NCBI GenBank assembly: GCA_025602905.1
Contig: JAHLKI010000002.1
Span: 372,001 to 436,000 of the forward strand
Reading direction: 5' to 3'
DNA: 64,000 nt
Source: Phlyctochytrium arcticum
Taxonomy: Eukaryota; Chytridiomycota; Chytridiomycetes; Chytridiales; Chytridiaceae
Shown here: positions 20,323 through 33,451 of the stretch, one piece after another
Numbering within the stretch: position 1 is the first letter of the stretch
How the letters are laid out: the number at the start of each line of letters is the position of its first letter
Notes under the pieces: model-generated
What the model was told of the DNA's origin: nothing
Databases searched by the model: none
The model's input: only the letters and a program-made list of their open reading frames with translations
Made by a program: the position numbers and the translations under genes

Positions 20323-22663
20323 ACGGAATTGTCTTTTCTGACTTGCTCGTCGGCGAGTCGTCGCGGACTGGTTTTACGCGTTGACCAGTGAAAGTGGCTG
20401 GACGTGTATCAAACTAATACTCTCGAGTAAGAGATCATTATCATCATCATGAACCTCGAGGAAGGAAACTCGCATGCAGGCCCGTACATACAGAGATGAT
20501 TACAGATCTAAAAATTACCATTGCCAAAGGACGTCCATCAGGAGCGTCGCAACATTTGTGCTTGCGAGGTCATTGCTACTGTACATGTTCTTTTTACAGA
20601 CACTTTTTATAAGAGCTCGCATGGTTCAGTAATGATATGGCATGATGTCTTCCTATACTCGAGTAAAGGAAAGGTCAGCCTCATATATGTCAAGACCTCA
20701 TCGAGCCGATTGTGGGGATGTGTTTGGGGATGCTTGGGGATGCGTTTGCCAACGGCATCAGATCCAAGGCTTGGCAACTGAATCCGACAGCTGGCAACTG
20801 CCCTGGTAAGAGCCGTGCCGTAACGCCGAAGACAAGGAGGATGATGTGCTTGATATCATATCTTGTTGTGCGCGGGACAAATGCTCGATTCATCTTGGTG
20901 TAAAAGATGCACCCTCAAAAGAGGCAAGAGCAAAATTAATCTCGGGCAACGAGCATCCCGCAAGAAAATTCATTCAATTCAACCCTGTGCATGCATGCAC
21001 GCTGTGCCAGCTGTGCGTGGGCTGTGCAGCCTGTGCAGCGCCCTCCGAAAGTACCGAATCATTGGATCCTTTGGGCGCCTACGGGAAATGATTCAAACGA
21101 AGGGCATCGGATAAAAGCCGCAGGCATTGATGATCAAGGTTTTGCTTTGTTCCATAATTCGTAGCAAAAATGTTCGATATTTTGGGAGACTAAATGTCAC
21201 TTGACCACTGTCGTGCGTTTCATGCGTTTGCAGCGATATCATACATGTGGTGAACGGGGATGCACCTGCAGCTCGGCAAAATTCGGGAGTGTGCACTCGA
21301 GTATCATCAGCCTCGTATCGATGGTTGTTGCGGATTGCGTGGATCTCATCTCTCACCGTTGGACCATGTCCCTTACATAATCTCGAGTATCAGCACTGGG
21401 TGCGGAGCGAGCCCTGAGCTGGTTTTTCGCCGCCTACCAGCCGCCGCCGCGGATCCGCTCCATGCACGGCCGTTCATTTGTGGGACACATTGTTCGGTGA
21501 TTGTTGTGGGATGAGCCCGCGGTACGAGGTCGAGGCTCCGTGATGCGCGGCAATGAAATTTCGAGGGCTCGCTATTTACGAGCGGGAAAGGGCAACACAC
21601 ATTCCACGCTCGGCCCTTTCAAAATCCCGAGGTGTTGATAATTGATTGAGGGTGGGCTGCAGCGCTGGCACTCGAAAGTGTTGAGCAACTTGTCGCGACA
21701 TCCCAAAAATAGCCAAACCTTAATTATTTACCACGGCGCAGGCCTGTGGCTCTTTGGCAAGAAACTGGCCGGCGCTCCATGAGCAGAGAGTCTGGATTCG
21801 AAGCAGGCCCACCAGCACATAAACAAGACGCCTTTTGTTTTGGCCAGGTTGCAGCAATATCATACATCCCGCGGGAGTAAGACCCTCCGCCACCCAATTA
21901 CCTACTCGAATATACACCGAAGTCGAGTATACGCTCTGATCCTGCGACAGACTCCTCCTAGGTACACTCGGCTGCCGGCACTTACTCCTAAAACTCGTAC
22001 CAGCGGGAGAGAAGGTCAATCAATACAGTTGTTACTGAACAAATAAGCGGATTCCGGCGAACGAACCAGTGGTAGCGTTTGAGCCTGCCAACCAAGCGAC
22101 GTTTCCCACCCAGGGTGCATCTATATATAACCGGTCGGCTTTCGAGACTCCACAAACAGCCCCGGACTGGACCTTTGGCCTTCGCAACCTCAAGGTCTCC
22201 CTTGTCTCCATAGTCAGCGCCGTCGTTTGTTGATCCGACTCCCAAGGCTTTTAGGGTTTAGTAAAACTCTAGTATTAAACCGCCTGTCCACGCGCGGGTC
22301 AGACCCCAAAGTCTTTGGCATTGCAATCCTGGACGTGAAAAATAAGGAATCTCAAAGGCGAATCAAACATTCCGGCACTTCGGCCTTTACTTACCGCCTG
22401 TTTGTCGCCTCAAAGAGTTCCACGGACAACGGAACTATCGCGCGGATATATTCCGATTTTCCTAGGCTCTCCCGTCCATCATATATCAGGACTGCTGCTT
22501 CCCCCCTCCATCGCCGTATCTCAAAGTCTCGGGAAAGAAAGCTGTTTGGAGTCTGTCCGGCTGTTATTTCCCGCTGCCCCGTTTATAGTGTACTGTTTGT
22601 CCCAACGTGGAGAGCCACAAGCTGCTGCTCCGTCCGGCAAACAAGCGAAAACAAATAGGAAAG
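20323..22663. promoter_or_regulatory. Long (2.3 kb) regulatory region upstream of the Zn2Cys6 gene
   Basis: No frame has coding support. The octamer CTCGAGTA or a close variant occurs at 20422, 20658, 21297, 21382 and 21923, with a TACTCGA half at 21903. The block TCCTATACTCGAGT at 20651 is also found at 1393 in the upstream region of the other His/Gln-rich gene. A CTGTGC/TGTGCA-rich patch lies at 20985-21040. The promoter is unusually long for this compact region and fits a highly regulated transcription-factor gene. Confidence 0.45.
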
Positions 22664-22952
22664 ATGGACCATCGTCAGCACCACCATGCGCAACATCCCT
22701 CCCAGCAGCAGCAAAACCATCAACCTCCCCACCAACAGCCGAACCATCATCATACCCAGAACCATATATCATACCCTCACCACATCAGCAACAACAACCA
22801 TCCACAACATGGACATGGACAAGGGTATGGCCATGGCCCACCGCCCTCGCAGATCCAACAGCAACAGCAAGGACATGGTCAAATGGGACAAATGATGAAC
22901 CACCACCCACAACGAACCTACTATCCGCCTCCTCCAGCCCCCTCATCGATGC

Positions 22953-22983
<31 letters not shown>

Positions 22984-25900
22984 TTTGCCACCCCTTCCCT
23001 CGGATCGTCATCATCCTGGTCCGGGCAATCACTCGGGAAGTGCTTCTCGGGGCCATCAACCACCCCGCCTCCCTCTCCATCAAAGTGATGATGCTCGGTC
23101 AGACTCGCAGAGCATGTCGCCTGCTCCCAACGACAATGATGATATAGATGATGACGACGACGACCGGCTAAACGACAGTAATGACATGCTTCGGGGCTCG
23201 AGTAGCCAGTCACAACATCATGCATCCGGACAGTCAGGGTCTGCTGCTGGACAAGGCAGGGGATCACGACAAGGGCAGGTCACCAAACGCACTCGGGCGT
23301 CAAAAGCTTGTGATACATGTCGGCGAAAGCGTACGAAATGCTCAGGGGAGTACCCATGTTCTGGCTGCAAAGCATTCGGGTTTTCCTGCCATTACAGCAT
23401 CACGACCAAGCGCCGCGGACCCGTTCGCAAAAATACCATCAAGACACTTGAAAATAGGCTCAAGGTCATGGAGTCGTTGCTCGCTGCTGGCATGCCTGCC
23501 ACGTCCGCGGATTCCCCCTCTTCCGGTGAACCCGGCTCAGGCGTCGATGGTGCCGCAGACAGCACATTAGCCAAGAGACCATCACGAGCCTGGGACGATG
23601 AGACGACGACGAGCGAGGAACCATGGAAGAAACGGCCGCGTCTCATGCCGGGTGGCAACCTTCTCTGTGTTGATGCCTCGGGTGGATTTATGATGTACTA
23701 TGGCCGAACAGCCACCCAACTGCACCAATCTCCCCGCTACAAGGATGGACTTGTGACGCTTCCTTTCACTCTCCCGTCTGTCATCTTGCCCACAAGTCCC
23801 GAATCAACGATGGCTAGTGCTCTTACTAAATCTTTACCGCTCACATATGACCAAGTCCTGCGGCTTTCCCATCTATACTTTCATCTAATTCACCCCTCGC
23901 TACCCATCATCGACCGCAAATCATTCTTCAGGACCCTCACGGAAGGCCCCGACTCTCACCCTTTTCGCGCTCTTCTCTGCTGTATGCTAGTCGTGGTTGT
24001 TCATCATGTCCAAAACCCTGAACACGTAGGAATTCAACAGGCCGCTTATGACGAGCTCGGCAAAGCTGCCCGCGAGGTGCTCATCGAATATGAAGCCCCA
24101 CATGTCTGGTGCACGCAGGCTTTCCTGTTACTCTCCCTTTGTGGGTCAGGCAAAGGTCATGGACTCGTGAACCGGTGGCGGTGGACTGGAGCAGGTGTTC
24201 GAGGCGCCCAAGAGTTGGGTCTGCACCGTGATTTGACCGATATCCGGGCCCCCGCACGTCAACATGATGACGTGAACGCAAATGAAGAGCTAAGGCGACG
24301 AACGTGGTATGGGGCATATATCCTGGAGCGCTACGCTAGTATGGCTACTGGACGACCCATGATGATTTCCGACGATGATTGGTAGGAAATTTCTCCCTCT
24401 GGGCAGCTACTCTTTAGGCGATTTGACTGATTTCTGCATTATAGCGACACTTTATGGCCAGTGGGCTACGACTCGTCCCCAGAGGAAATTGCCGACGCTG
24501 CTTATCTGAAACACCACACCCTACTCCTTGAAATCGCCGGCTTCATGCTCAAAAAGGCTAATGCCGCATCCGGCTCTGATTGGAAGAAGGGCAAGGTCAA
24601 CAAAGCAGAGGACGGCCCGGAAGTTGTGGAGCAAATTCAGGAACGTCTTGACGCCTGGCGCGAAAATCTTCCCCCTGAATTGTCGTTGCCCAAAAGTGGA
24701 GTTGGTGCGGGGGGTGGACCGAACGGGCGAGCTGTGACGCGAACGGAGAGCCTACATATTACATGGCACTTGATTGTTTTGATTTCGCGTCGGTCGCTGT
24801 TGGGTCGGTATGATTCCGAATGTCGGAAATCAAGTTTTGCGCTGGTGGAAATTTTGAGTTTGTTAAAGACGGAGGATAGAGAGGACAAGGCGAACGAGCT
24901 TGCCGAGTCAATGATGGCGTCTTCTTCAACTGCCGCGACCAACAAATCTAAGTCGGCTGCTCCTGCTAGCGCAGGACTATCGTCACCTCAACGCGACTCG
25001 CCGAACGCATCCGCCTCCAATGGCAGTAACAGCAATTCCCACACTCCCAAGTCTCCCACAACACCCTCAACACCTCCCAACGCAGCCCCGGCACCTTCCT
25101 CCCAGCAAGTGCCAAGCTCGATTCTCTCCTTCATGTTTGTCAATGTTCCGCTTGCTTTTACAACGACATGGGACGCCCTCCTTAACCAAGTTATGGCCGG
25201 CGATGCAGTTGCCTACGACCGCATGGAACGTCTTCACAATGTTATGGAGTACCTGACGTCCAAACATATTGTCATGCGTTCCTTTATGGGCTTCATGGCC
25301 GAAACGCTTCATGCCCGTGGCATCAAATCACGGCTGCGTCCTTGGATTATGGCCAAACAACGCCAGTGGCAGGAAGAAAGCATAAAAGCAACTGGCATGG
25401 TGGACGTGGACCGGGTACCTGGGGAAGGCGAAGGTAGCCAAAAGACGCCAGCTTCGGAACGATATTATGGGACGAGTAACAACCTTCTTCCACCGAGAAT
25501 TAATACTTTGACTGGAAGCGGGCCACAGTCTTTGAACTCGTCAAGTATATCCCCTGCTTCGAATAGCCATCCACTCACATCTTTAGGACTTTTGACCCCG
25601 TCGGCAACAACCACAACCACTACAGCCCCATCTTCATCGTCCGCTCATCCCTCGCCGACCAACTTTCTCCCCACCACTGTCACGCAATCCTACCACCCTC
25701 CGGTCTGGGTCAAACCCGCAAAATACCAAACCCCACCCCCGAACCCGGCCTATTCCTCAACCTCCACTCCGCCCCCTCAACAAGCCCGAACCCCCATGTC
25801 CATTTCTCACCTCCATAACCCTCCATCCGACTTTTATACCCTGGGCGCATACCCTTCCGGCTCGTCACCGTCGCAGTACCCTGGCCTGAACGAGAACATG

Positions 25901-26014
25901 CATGAAGGAGGAGGAATACAGTTGCGGAACGTGCCGCCTGATGATAGGATGTTGGCAGCCATGTTGGGAGATTTGAGTGATTCTGTCATTTGGGACTTGG
26001 TTGGATTTGTATAG
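22664..26014 (+). CDS. Zn2Cys6 binuclear-cluster transcription factor with fungal-specific TF domain
   Basis: Two exons, 22664-24381 and 24445-26014 (63 nt intron, GTAGGA..ATAG), give 1095 residues. The N-terminus is His/Gln/Pro-rich with a CAA-encoded Gln tract near residues 96-106. The DNA-binding cluster at about residues 213-240 reads KACDTCRRKRTKCSG with spacing C-x2-C-x6-C-x5-C-x2-C-x6-C, preceded by basic residues and followed by a linker and short heptad helix (TIKTLENRLKVMESLLA). The middle carries a fungal-specific TF domain: YDQVLRLSHLYFHLIHPSLPIIDRKSFF, a GAGVRGAQELGLHRD helix and the RRRTWYGAYILERYASMATGRP motif, with the intron falling in the following DDDCDTLWP. The C-terminus is Ser/Thr/Pro-rich with likely activation regions. 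An in-frame ATG at 22607 would add 19 residues. The target pathway is not evident. Confidence 0.9.
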
Positions 26015-26412
26015 ATGGGGATTATTGTGTTGCTTGAGTGTAACATTTTGGTTTATGTATGAGAGTACATTATTGATACAGAGACATTGAACGGGAGCTC
26101 TTGAATTTCGTGAAAGTTTCGTTTTCGTCGTCGAATTTCGGTTAGGGCTGTCCATTTGTATGCAAAAGGGACAATGAATCTGGACACAACTGTTCCCACA
26201 AACAAACCTCCGACCGCAACTCGAGGCACGCATCCTCCATAGCCGCCAACAACACACTATCCCAAGTCCAACACTCCGAGTATACATAATAACTACCTTC
26301 TACACTCGTCTCTGAGCAGCAGTCTGGTAGCACGTAGCACTTGTCGTCCATAGCTCTGGCCTTGGCTGTCGTTCTAGGAAATTTCGGCCCTTGAGAAGGA
26401 TCACTCGCAAGC
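26015..26412. promoter_or_regulatory. Intergenic upstream of SMC1
   Basis: 3' flank of the Zn2Cys6 gene and promoter of SMC1. I looked for ACGCGT cell-cycle boxes, as found at many yeast S-phase genes, and see none here. No other feature is identified. Confidence 0.45.
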
Positions 26413-29400
26413 ATGGGTCGGCTGGTGCAGCTGGAAGTTGAAAACTTCAAGTCCTACCGAGGGAAGCAAATCATCGGACCATTTAAACATTTCACATCTG
26501 TCATTGGACCAAATGGATCCGGTAAATGCAATGGTGCTTGCTCAGTGATCTATGAATCGCAAGACTGAACGGACCCGTAGGCAAATCGAATCTTATGGAT
26601 GCCATCTCCTTTGTTCTCGGCGTCAAATCCTCGCAACTGAGGTCTGCACAACTCAAGGAATTAATCTATCGAGCTGGAAGGAAGCCGGCGGCCAACGATA
26701 GTGATGGGAATGAAAACAGTGAAAGTGATGAAGCTGACGAAGGGGAAAATTATGTTCAGGCGAAGCGGGCCTACGTCTGTGCAATTTATGAGCGAGGAGA
26801 GGACGATATCGTTCGGTTTATGCGAACGTGGGTATATGTTTGCGCGAGATGGATTCCGGCCCTTTATTGACCAATTTGTTTGTGCTGTAGGATAAGCATC
26901 TCAGGGAGTAGCGAGTACAAAATCAACGGCAAGACTGTCACGTTTGCGGTTTATAGCTCGACGCTGGAGAAGGAAAACATCCTTATCAAGGCGCGAAATT
27001 TCTTGGTATTTCAGGTAAAATGGCGAGACACGAAATGAGAGAGAGCAGAGTGTACTCAAAGTATCACAGGGAGATGTAGAAGCTGTCGCATCACAAGGCT
27101 CAAAAGAGCTGACGAAGCTGATTGAGCAGATTAGCGGGTATGGAGTTGAATACGTGAAGCTGGCTATTAGTAATGCTGATGGCTTACCGCTCCTACAGAT
27201 CTATTGATCTGAAGCCTGAATACGAGCGCTTGAAAGCCTTGCTAGAAACAACAACCGAGAACTCAACTCATGCCCTGACGAAGAAACGCGGGATGAATGC
27301 AGAGCTGAAACAGTTTCGAGAGCAGAAGGAGGAGGCGGAACGATTTGTGAAGCAGCAGAAGCAACTGGTATATCTCATCCCTCATCTTCTTGGTTGTGAA
27401 TGAGTGTTCCTGATGGTAGATGTATAGGCTAAACAAATCACCACCCATTTGTTGTGGAAGCTGTACCATCTGGACCAGAAGATTGACGCTCTGGAAAAGG
27501 AAGTGGAACAGGAGAAGGAGAGCACGGAAGAGCGGGAAACGCAACTGGTACTATACTGGGCGATTAGTTATACAGTGTTGATATTGACTTGTACATTGGT
27601 AGACTGCCTTGGACACAAAGTTACGGGAAGCAAAAAAGGCGCAAGCACAGTGTAGCCGACAGCTCCTCAAACTCGAGAACAAATCTCAGGATTTGGCCAA
27701 ACAAATTGAAGCAAAGGTACGCAAGGGATATGTCGAGCATCTACGCTGTACAATCGCATTAATACTGCTCGTCTAAACCCAGAAACCGACCCTTGTTGGC
27801 CAGGAAGAGCAGATTAAGCATGGGCAAAAACGACTTTCTGTTGCTGAGGAGAATTTGGCCAAGATGAACAAGGAGGTTGAACGACAGGTAGGTTTTAGAT
27901 TAGCTGAATCAGATGAACCTTCTTTTGATGATATTGGTGAACAGCAAAGCGAGATACGCAAAATGCAAAAGGATTATGATAAGCTCGATCGTGCTTCAGC
28001 GCGGTATGAAGGTACGTATTTATCGCCAAGGCAGGATTGGGCTCGCTCTAAGTGGTGGAACGAATAGAAACCGTTGAGCGCCGACGCGCAGAAGAAGGAC
28101 GTGATCTGAGTGCAGATGAGCTTTCGAACTACAACGCCAAGTGGGTTGATATTTTTGGCTCTCCTTGCCTGAGGGCTCATAATATCTTGACCATAGGAAA
28201 GACGAGTTGCGTCGGCGGATATTCGCTGAAACACAGGAGTTGAATACCCTTCAACGGCATCTGAAGTCTGCGCAAGAAAAGAAGGCGCAATTGGATGAGA
28301 ACAGCCGGACGTCCGAAAGTCGTAAATTGCTTTTGGACGATGAGCGTACGATGCTAACTGGACGACGCGATATGGTATGCTACTGTATTGAGTGCGCACT
28401 TCATAGCTACCATCTCGATTAACCGTCATTCCGATTTAGCTACGCACACGCGTAGAGGAATTGTCGCGTGAGATGCGAAAAGCCCATAAGGACGTTGAGG
28501 CCGTCGAGGCCGAAAAGCGCAAACTGATGTATGTAGTCTATTGATCTCCTGAGGCTGCTATCTATTGACATTGGGGATGGAATTATAGTCAAGAGGAGAC
28601 TGAAATCAATGAGAGGCTGATGGAAACGCAACACAAGTTGCAGCAAGCACGAGTGGACCGACAGGAGAGCGAGCGTGACGCCCGGCAGAAGGAAATGCTG
28701 AGCGAGCTCAAGCGTGTTTTTGAAGGTAGTTTTGTGAAATCACATTCGTTGAGTGGGATGTAGGGATCTAGATAGACTTTTTGATCTAGGTGTATATGGA
28801 CGAGTGCTGGACCTGTGTAAACCGACGCAGAGAAAATACGAGCTGGCTATATCCATCATTTTGGGGCGCAATATGGATGCGATTGTTGTTGATTCACAAA
28901 AGACAGCTATTGCATGTATCCAGGTATTTGAACGTCGCATTCAGTATATCATAGCGTCTTTGTTTATTTCTGGTTTGAAACTAGTTCCTCCGTGAGCAAC
29001 GATCAGGAATGGCCACCTTCTTGCCCCTTGATACCATCTCAGCCAAGCCCCTCAACGAACGCCTACGAAATGTGCGACATGCGCATCTTGCTGTTGATAT
29101 CATACAGTTCGACAAGGCATATGAAGTTGCAATGCAGTATGCGTGCGGAAATTCCTTGGTGTGTGATACGATAGAAGTGGCCAAAGATATATGCTATAAG
29201 CAGCAACTCAACGTGAAAGCTGTATCTTTGGACGGTACAGTCATTCACAAGACGGGCATGATCACTGGTGGGCAAAGTCACGGCGACAGCAAGAATGCTC
29301 GCCGATGGGAGGAGCGTGAAGTCGATAACCTTAAAAAAGCGCATTCGACTCTGATTGTCCAACAGCAGGAGATGGCCAAACAACGACGAAAGGTGCAAGG

Positions 29401-31361
29401 AGATGAGCAGCTGCGGGCGTTACTAACCGACACTGAGTCTCGGCTGCGGGTTGCTAATGAGGATCTGACCAGTACGCAGCGCAAGCTGGATGCGACACTT
29501 GCGGAAATTCGCGCAATGGAATCGGAGTCTGAGAAATTAGAGCCAAGCTTGGCCAGTGTCACCAAAGAGCTCAATGATCTTACCGCAAAAGTGGAAGTCG
29601 TAGACACGCGGATTAAGAACGTTGAGAATGAGGTGTTTGCCGATTTCTGTAGTCGAATTGGTGTAGCAAATATTCGTGAATACGAAGAACAGAACTTGAA
29701 AGAGACGCAGCTAGTGGAAGAAAAACGAATGCAATTCGCGACGCAGAAAGCCAAATTGGAGAATCTGTTGAGTAACACTATGGAACGGTTGCATTTTCGA
29801 AGGATCTAACCTGACATTTTGGCAGACTCGAGTTTGAGCGCGACAAGGCTGCTCAAATTACCACCCGAATTGCTAGTCTGGAACGCACGATCCAGGAGGA
29901 CACCACCAAACTGGAAAAGCTGCAAGCCGACCATGCTGCCATGCAGGTCTCGCAAGAAAAATTACAAGCAAAGCTGGAGGATTATCAGACTCAGATTGAG
30001 GTTGCCAAACTAGAAGTTGACGAACGCGCGACAGAGGTGGCCGGGGTAAAGAAGGAAATTGCGAAGGTCAACAAGGAGTTTGAGGGGGTTACGAAGATCA
30101 TCATGAACAAGGTATGATTGGATTGCAATTATCGGCGGCTGCATGCTCATTACCACCTACTTGATTCGCAAACAACAGGAGTCACAGATTGAAGAACTGT
30201 CCGCCGAGAAGTTTTCTGTCTTTAGACGCTGCAAGTTGGAGGAAATTGACATTCCGCTTTTAGAAGGATCACTTGAAAGCCTGTCTCTGGACCAGCTAGA
30301 TGTATGACCTACCTACAGATACTCACCGACTTCTGCTGAATTTTGCTTTATTTTAGGCTGCGCAACGTCCAAACCCTGACTCGATGGATGTCGATGGTGA
30401 AGAAATGATGGGCACTCAGGATTCAAGGGCGCAAATACAGGGAATTGAGGTTGACTTCTCAGGGTTGAAACGCGCATATCAAGACGTAAGTGCGATCGTC
30501 CGGTTGATAATGGCTGAGGCTAACTTTTGTTTTAGGATGGATCTGAGGAAATGGAGATTGAATTCCAAGAATCCATTTCGAATCTCCGCGCGGAATTGGC
30601 GCGAATGGCACCGAATATGCGAGCCGTGGATCGGTATGTATAACCTCCTCCAAATTTGCCCGTCTTTTCTAATGCGCATGTATGTTATTTAGCCTTGATG
30701 AGGTAGAAGCCAAGTTGAAGGAAACAGCTCGTGAGTTTGATGATGCACGTAAAGATGCCAAATCAGCCAAGGATGCGTTTACGGATGTTAAACAACAGCG
30801 GTGAGTTACTGTTATTTCCATTAGATCTTGTACACGACCTGAAAACTAAGAATTTGACTTTGCATCAGCTACGACTTGTTTTATACTGCCTATGAGCATA
30901 TAGCAGAGAAGATCGACCATGTGTACAAGGAGCTTACCCGCTCAAAAGCATTTCCCATGGGCGGCACCGCATACCTGTCACTCGAGGATAGTGAAGAGCC
31001 ATACCTTGGTGGCATCAAATACCACGCCATGCCACCTCTCAAGCGGTTCCGTGATATGGAACTTTTATCAGGTGGAGAGAAGACGGTTGCTGCACTTGCC
31101 CTGCTGTTTGCCATCCACTCGTTCCAACCTGCTCCCTTCTTTGTTCTGGATGAAGTCGACGCTGCTCTGGACAATGCCAATGTGGCTAAAGTCGCACATT
31201 ACATTCGGACCCATGCATCAGACACCTTCCAGTTTATCGTTATTTCGTTAAAGGCTACATTTTACGAACGTGCTCAAGGGTTGGTTGGAATTTACCGGGA
31301 TGGGGGAGCCGGAGGCGGCAGTAAAGTGCTCACTCTGGACTTGGAAGCTTACGACGGGTAG
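26413..31361 (+). CDS. SMC1: Cohesin subunit SMC1, 21 exons
   Basis: I resolve 21 exons starting at 26413, 26581, 26891, 27070, 27199, 27428, 27603, 27783, 27945, 28053, 28197, 28440, 28589, 28790, 28985, 29826, 30179, 30357, 30536, 30693 and 30869. They sum to 3789 nt, 1262 residues, close to other Smc1 proteins. The Walker A site GPNGSGKSN is split by intron 1 (residues about 32-40). The head continues through [22 protein letters not shown] and NFLVFQGDVE; the coiled coil is Glu/Lys/Gln-rich. The hinge is [41 protein letters not shown] (from about residue 580). The C-terminal head holds [19 protein letters not shown] (about 1165), Walker [13 protein letters not shown] and the D-loop. Introns are 38-76 nt. 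The product closes sister chromatids together in the cohesin ring. Confidence 0.93.
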
Positions 31362-33451
31362 TTTGTTTCTCGTTCTGTTTAGCGTAGCGAGCAGCCACTG
31401 AGCAGCCAGGATAGCTCATATAAAAGATTCTATTATCAGTGGCATACTTGCCTTTTCTATCATAGCTGTGTTTGTAAATACATTGTACATGGGGGAAATA
31501 AAAGTATGAGGGTAATTGTTGTATACATACGAATGAAGTTGAGTGTCTGGACACGTAAGCGAAAAGGAAAGACGTGGGAATGAAGCAATCAACGGACGTA
31601 CAACTCCTGTAAAGAAGAGGCTGTTGACAGATCTGCTAGACAATGAACGGAACCGCGAGGTTCGGAGAGAGAAAACATTGATTTTGTAAAGGACTGCCAG
31701 ACTCCGCAGGAGGCGAAAGAATTTGCTATATTTGCTATAATCAGCGAGATAGTGCAATTTAAGAACCCCAACATCCGACTAATGAGTATAACGATCACTG
31801 AGAATGACAGGAGTTTCCGGATAGGAAAGAAATGCTAAGACGGGATCAAGCCAACAGACAGTACGGGCAGAACAGCCTACTGACGAAATTAACCTATTTT
31901 CATCCCGAATAGAGCAGTAGGTAGGGAGTATGGACAGAACAGTCCAAAGGAAGGCACAGCAAGAGAAGGGCTGTGCGGGAGTGAATCGAGAACAGCCCGA
32001 CCCTGGTAATGGAGAGAAATAGTAGACTAATGAGGTGAACGAGAGATCACGCAGAAACAGGAACCACTGGATTTAATTGAAGCTATATGTAAGTCGATAG
32101 ACGAAGTATGGACGGATCAGCTCGACTCAACAGACCAATGAAAGTATTGTCATCCCGGGTGCAGCGAGAACGGAACATTCATACAAATGAAGTTGAGTGC
32201 CTTAAAACATCAGTGGAAAGAATATGGCAGGGAAGGACAGGTCAGAATAGAATTGGAAAAAAGGGTAGCGTGGGAGTAAAGCGACCAGAAAGAGATTGCA
32301 ACCCTAGCCTAATTTGGTAGGATGGGAAAAAATGACCAGAGACTCGTTGGAAAGACAGGAAGCAAGAGTATGGCAGAAAAATTAGCACAATCTTCAAATC
32401 TTGAAAGGGAGGGAGAGGACAGACAGACAGGACAGGACAGGCAGACCAAACTGGACCAAACTTCCAAACTTCCCCACAGGTCACGTGGACCTCACGACGT
32501 GAAAGCCGTGAAAGGCGTGAAAGTGGGTGAAAGTTGAAACTCCGGGTGAAACAAGACGTGAAAGTTGAAGTTGAAACCGTTTAAATCCGGTGAAATCCCC
32601 AGAAATCCGGTGTGAGATGCCGTGAGATGAAGTATACTACTAGCCAATTTTCCGGATCTTCCTTCCGCTGGTAAACGTTTGAAAAAACCCGTAGATATGG
32701 GCTGGGAGTCACTAATCTTTTCAATAGACAACGTCTAATATGCCTCTCTTTTTATCCGAAGTTTCTAATATGCCCCGCTTTTTCAAATAATCCTTAGATG
32801 CCCCTGTTTTGGGGATTAGGGTAAAACAAGGCTGAGAGTTGAAATTATACCCCTAATTGTGTTGGATGTGTCAAAGTGCTGCTATGATAGCAAACTCAGT
32901 CAGTGAAGAGAGCTAAAGCTGTCCTGGGTTATTGAAGTAGTCGTGGAATTAGTGGAACTAGGCCAGACGATCGGACTGATGTGAAAGCCTGCGATGTTAT
33001 TATTTCCAACAAGCTGAAGGACCTGAAAGACTTTCCTGTTGCAACTCCGGGCTAAACTCTGGGTTATAAGACGACGAACTCGAAACAAAAAATACTGTTT
33101 CCAATCCTAGCTAAAACCCCAGTTATTAGATGGCAAACTCGAAAGGAAACATGAAACTATCAAACGTATGACAGCGACGGCGGAACATTCATGCGAGACA
33201 CTACAACATCTTACGACTCTACAACTCGAGACTGTTCTTCACTATTTCTTTCGAAAAACTCTGGGGATACTGGGCGAGCTCACGCAAAACACAGGTTTTA
33301 AGAAACATTATTGCAATCCCAAGACCTGTCTCCTGCTCGGGTCTACCCTCTCCATCTGCGCCTGAAATTCATATCAAAGTCGCATAAATAGCCATGATGC
33401 GGCAAATCGTTCCCTGCCCAAAGGCATCTAGCCTTCCACTTCCAATTCATC
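31362..33451. other. Gene-free region with dispersed repeats
   Basis: No supported gene. It contains one copy of a ~330 bp repeat (31985-32320), a patch of GTGAAA/GTGAAAG motifs at 32495-32620, a doubled TCTAATATGCC at 32732-32778 and a diverged ~60 bp direct repeat at 33044-33150 (both with GGCTAAA/AGCTAAA and GCAAACTCGAAA-like ends). The texture suggests accumulated repeat debris. Confidence 0.5.
31985..32320 (+). repeat. ~330 bp dispersed repeat, copy 1
   Basis: Matches 36998-37322 in the same orientation, with shared blocks CTGGTAATGGAGAGA, GAAGTATGGACGGATCAGCT, CTCAACAGACCAATG, AAAGAATATGGCAGGG and GCGTGGGAGTAAAG in the same order. No open frame, terminal inverted repeats or poly-A tail is evident. 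Confidence 0.7.

Noticed and set aside
26015..26412. Expected ACGCGT cell-cycle boxes before SMC1
   Set aside because: Looked for and not found.
30890..31180. Minus-strand ORFs opposite the SMC1 head domain
   Set aside because: Shadow frames of a conserved coding exon.
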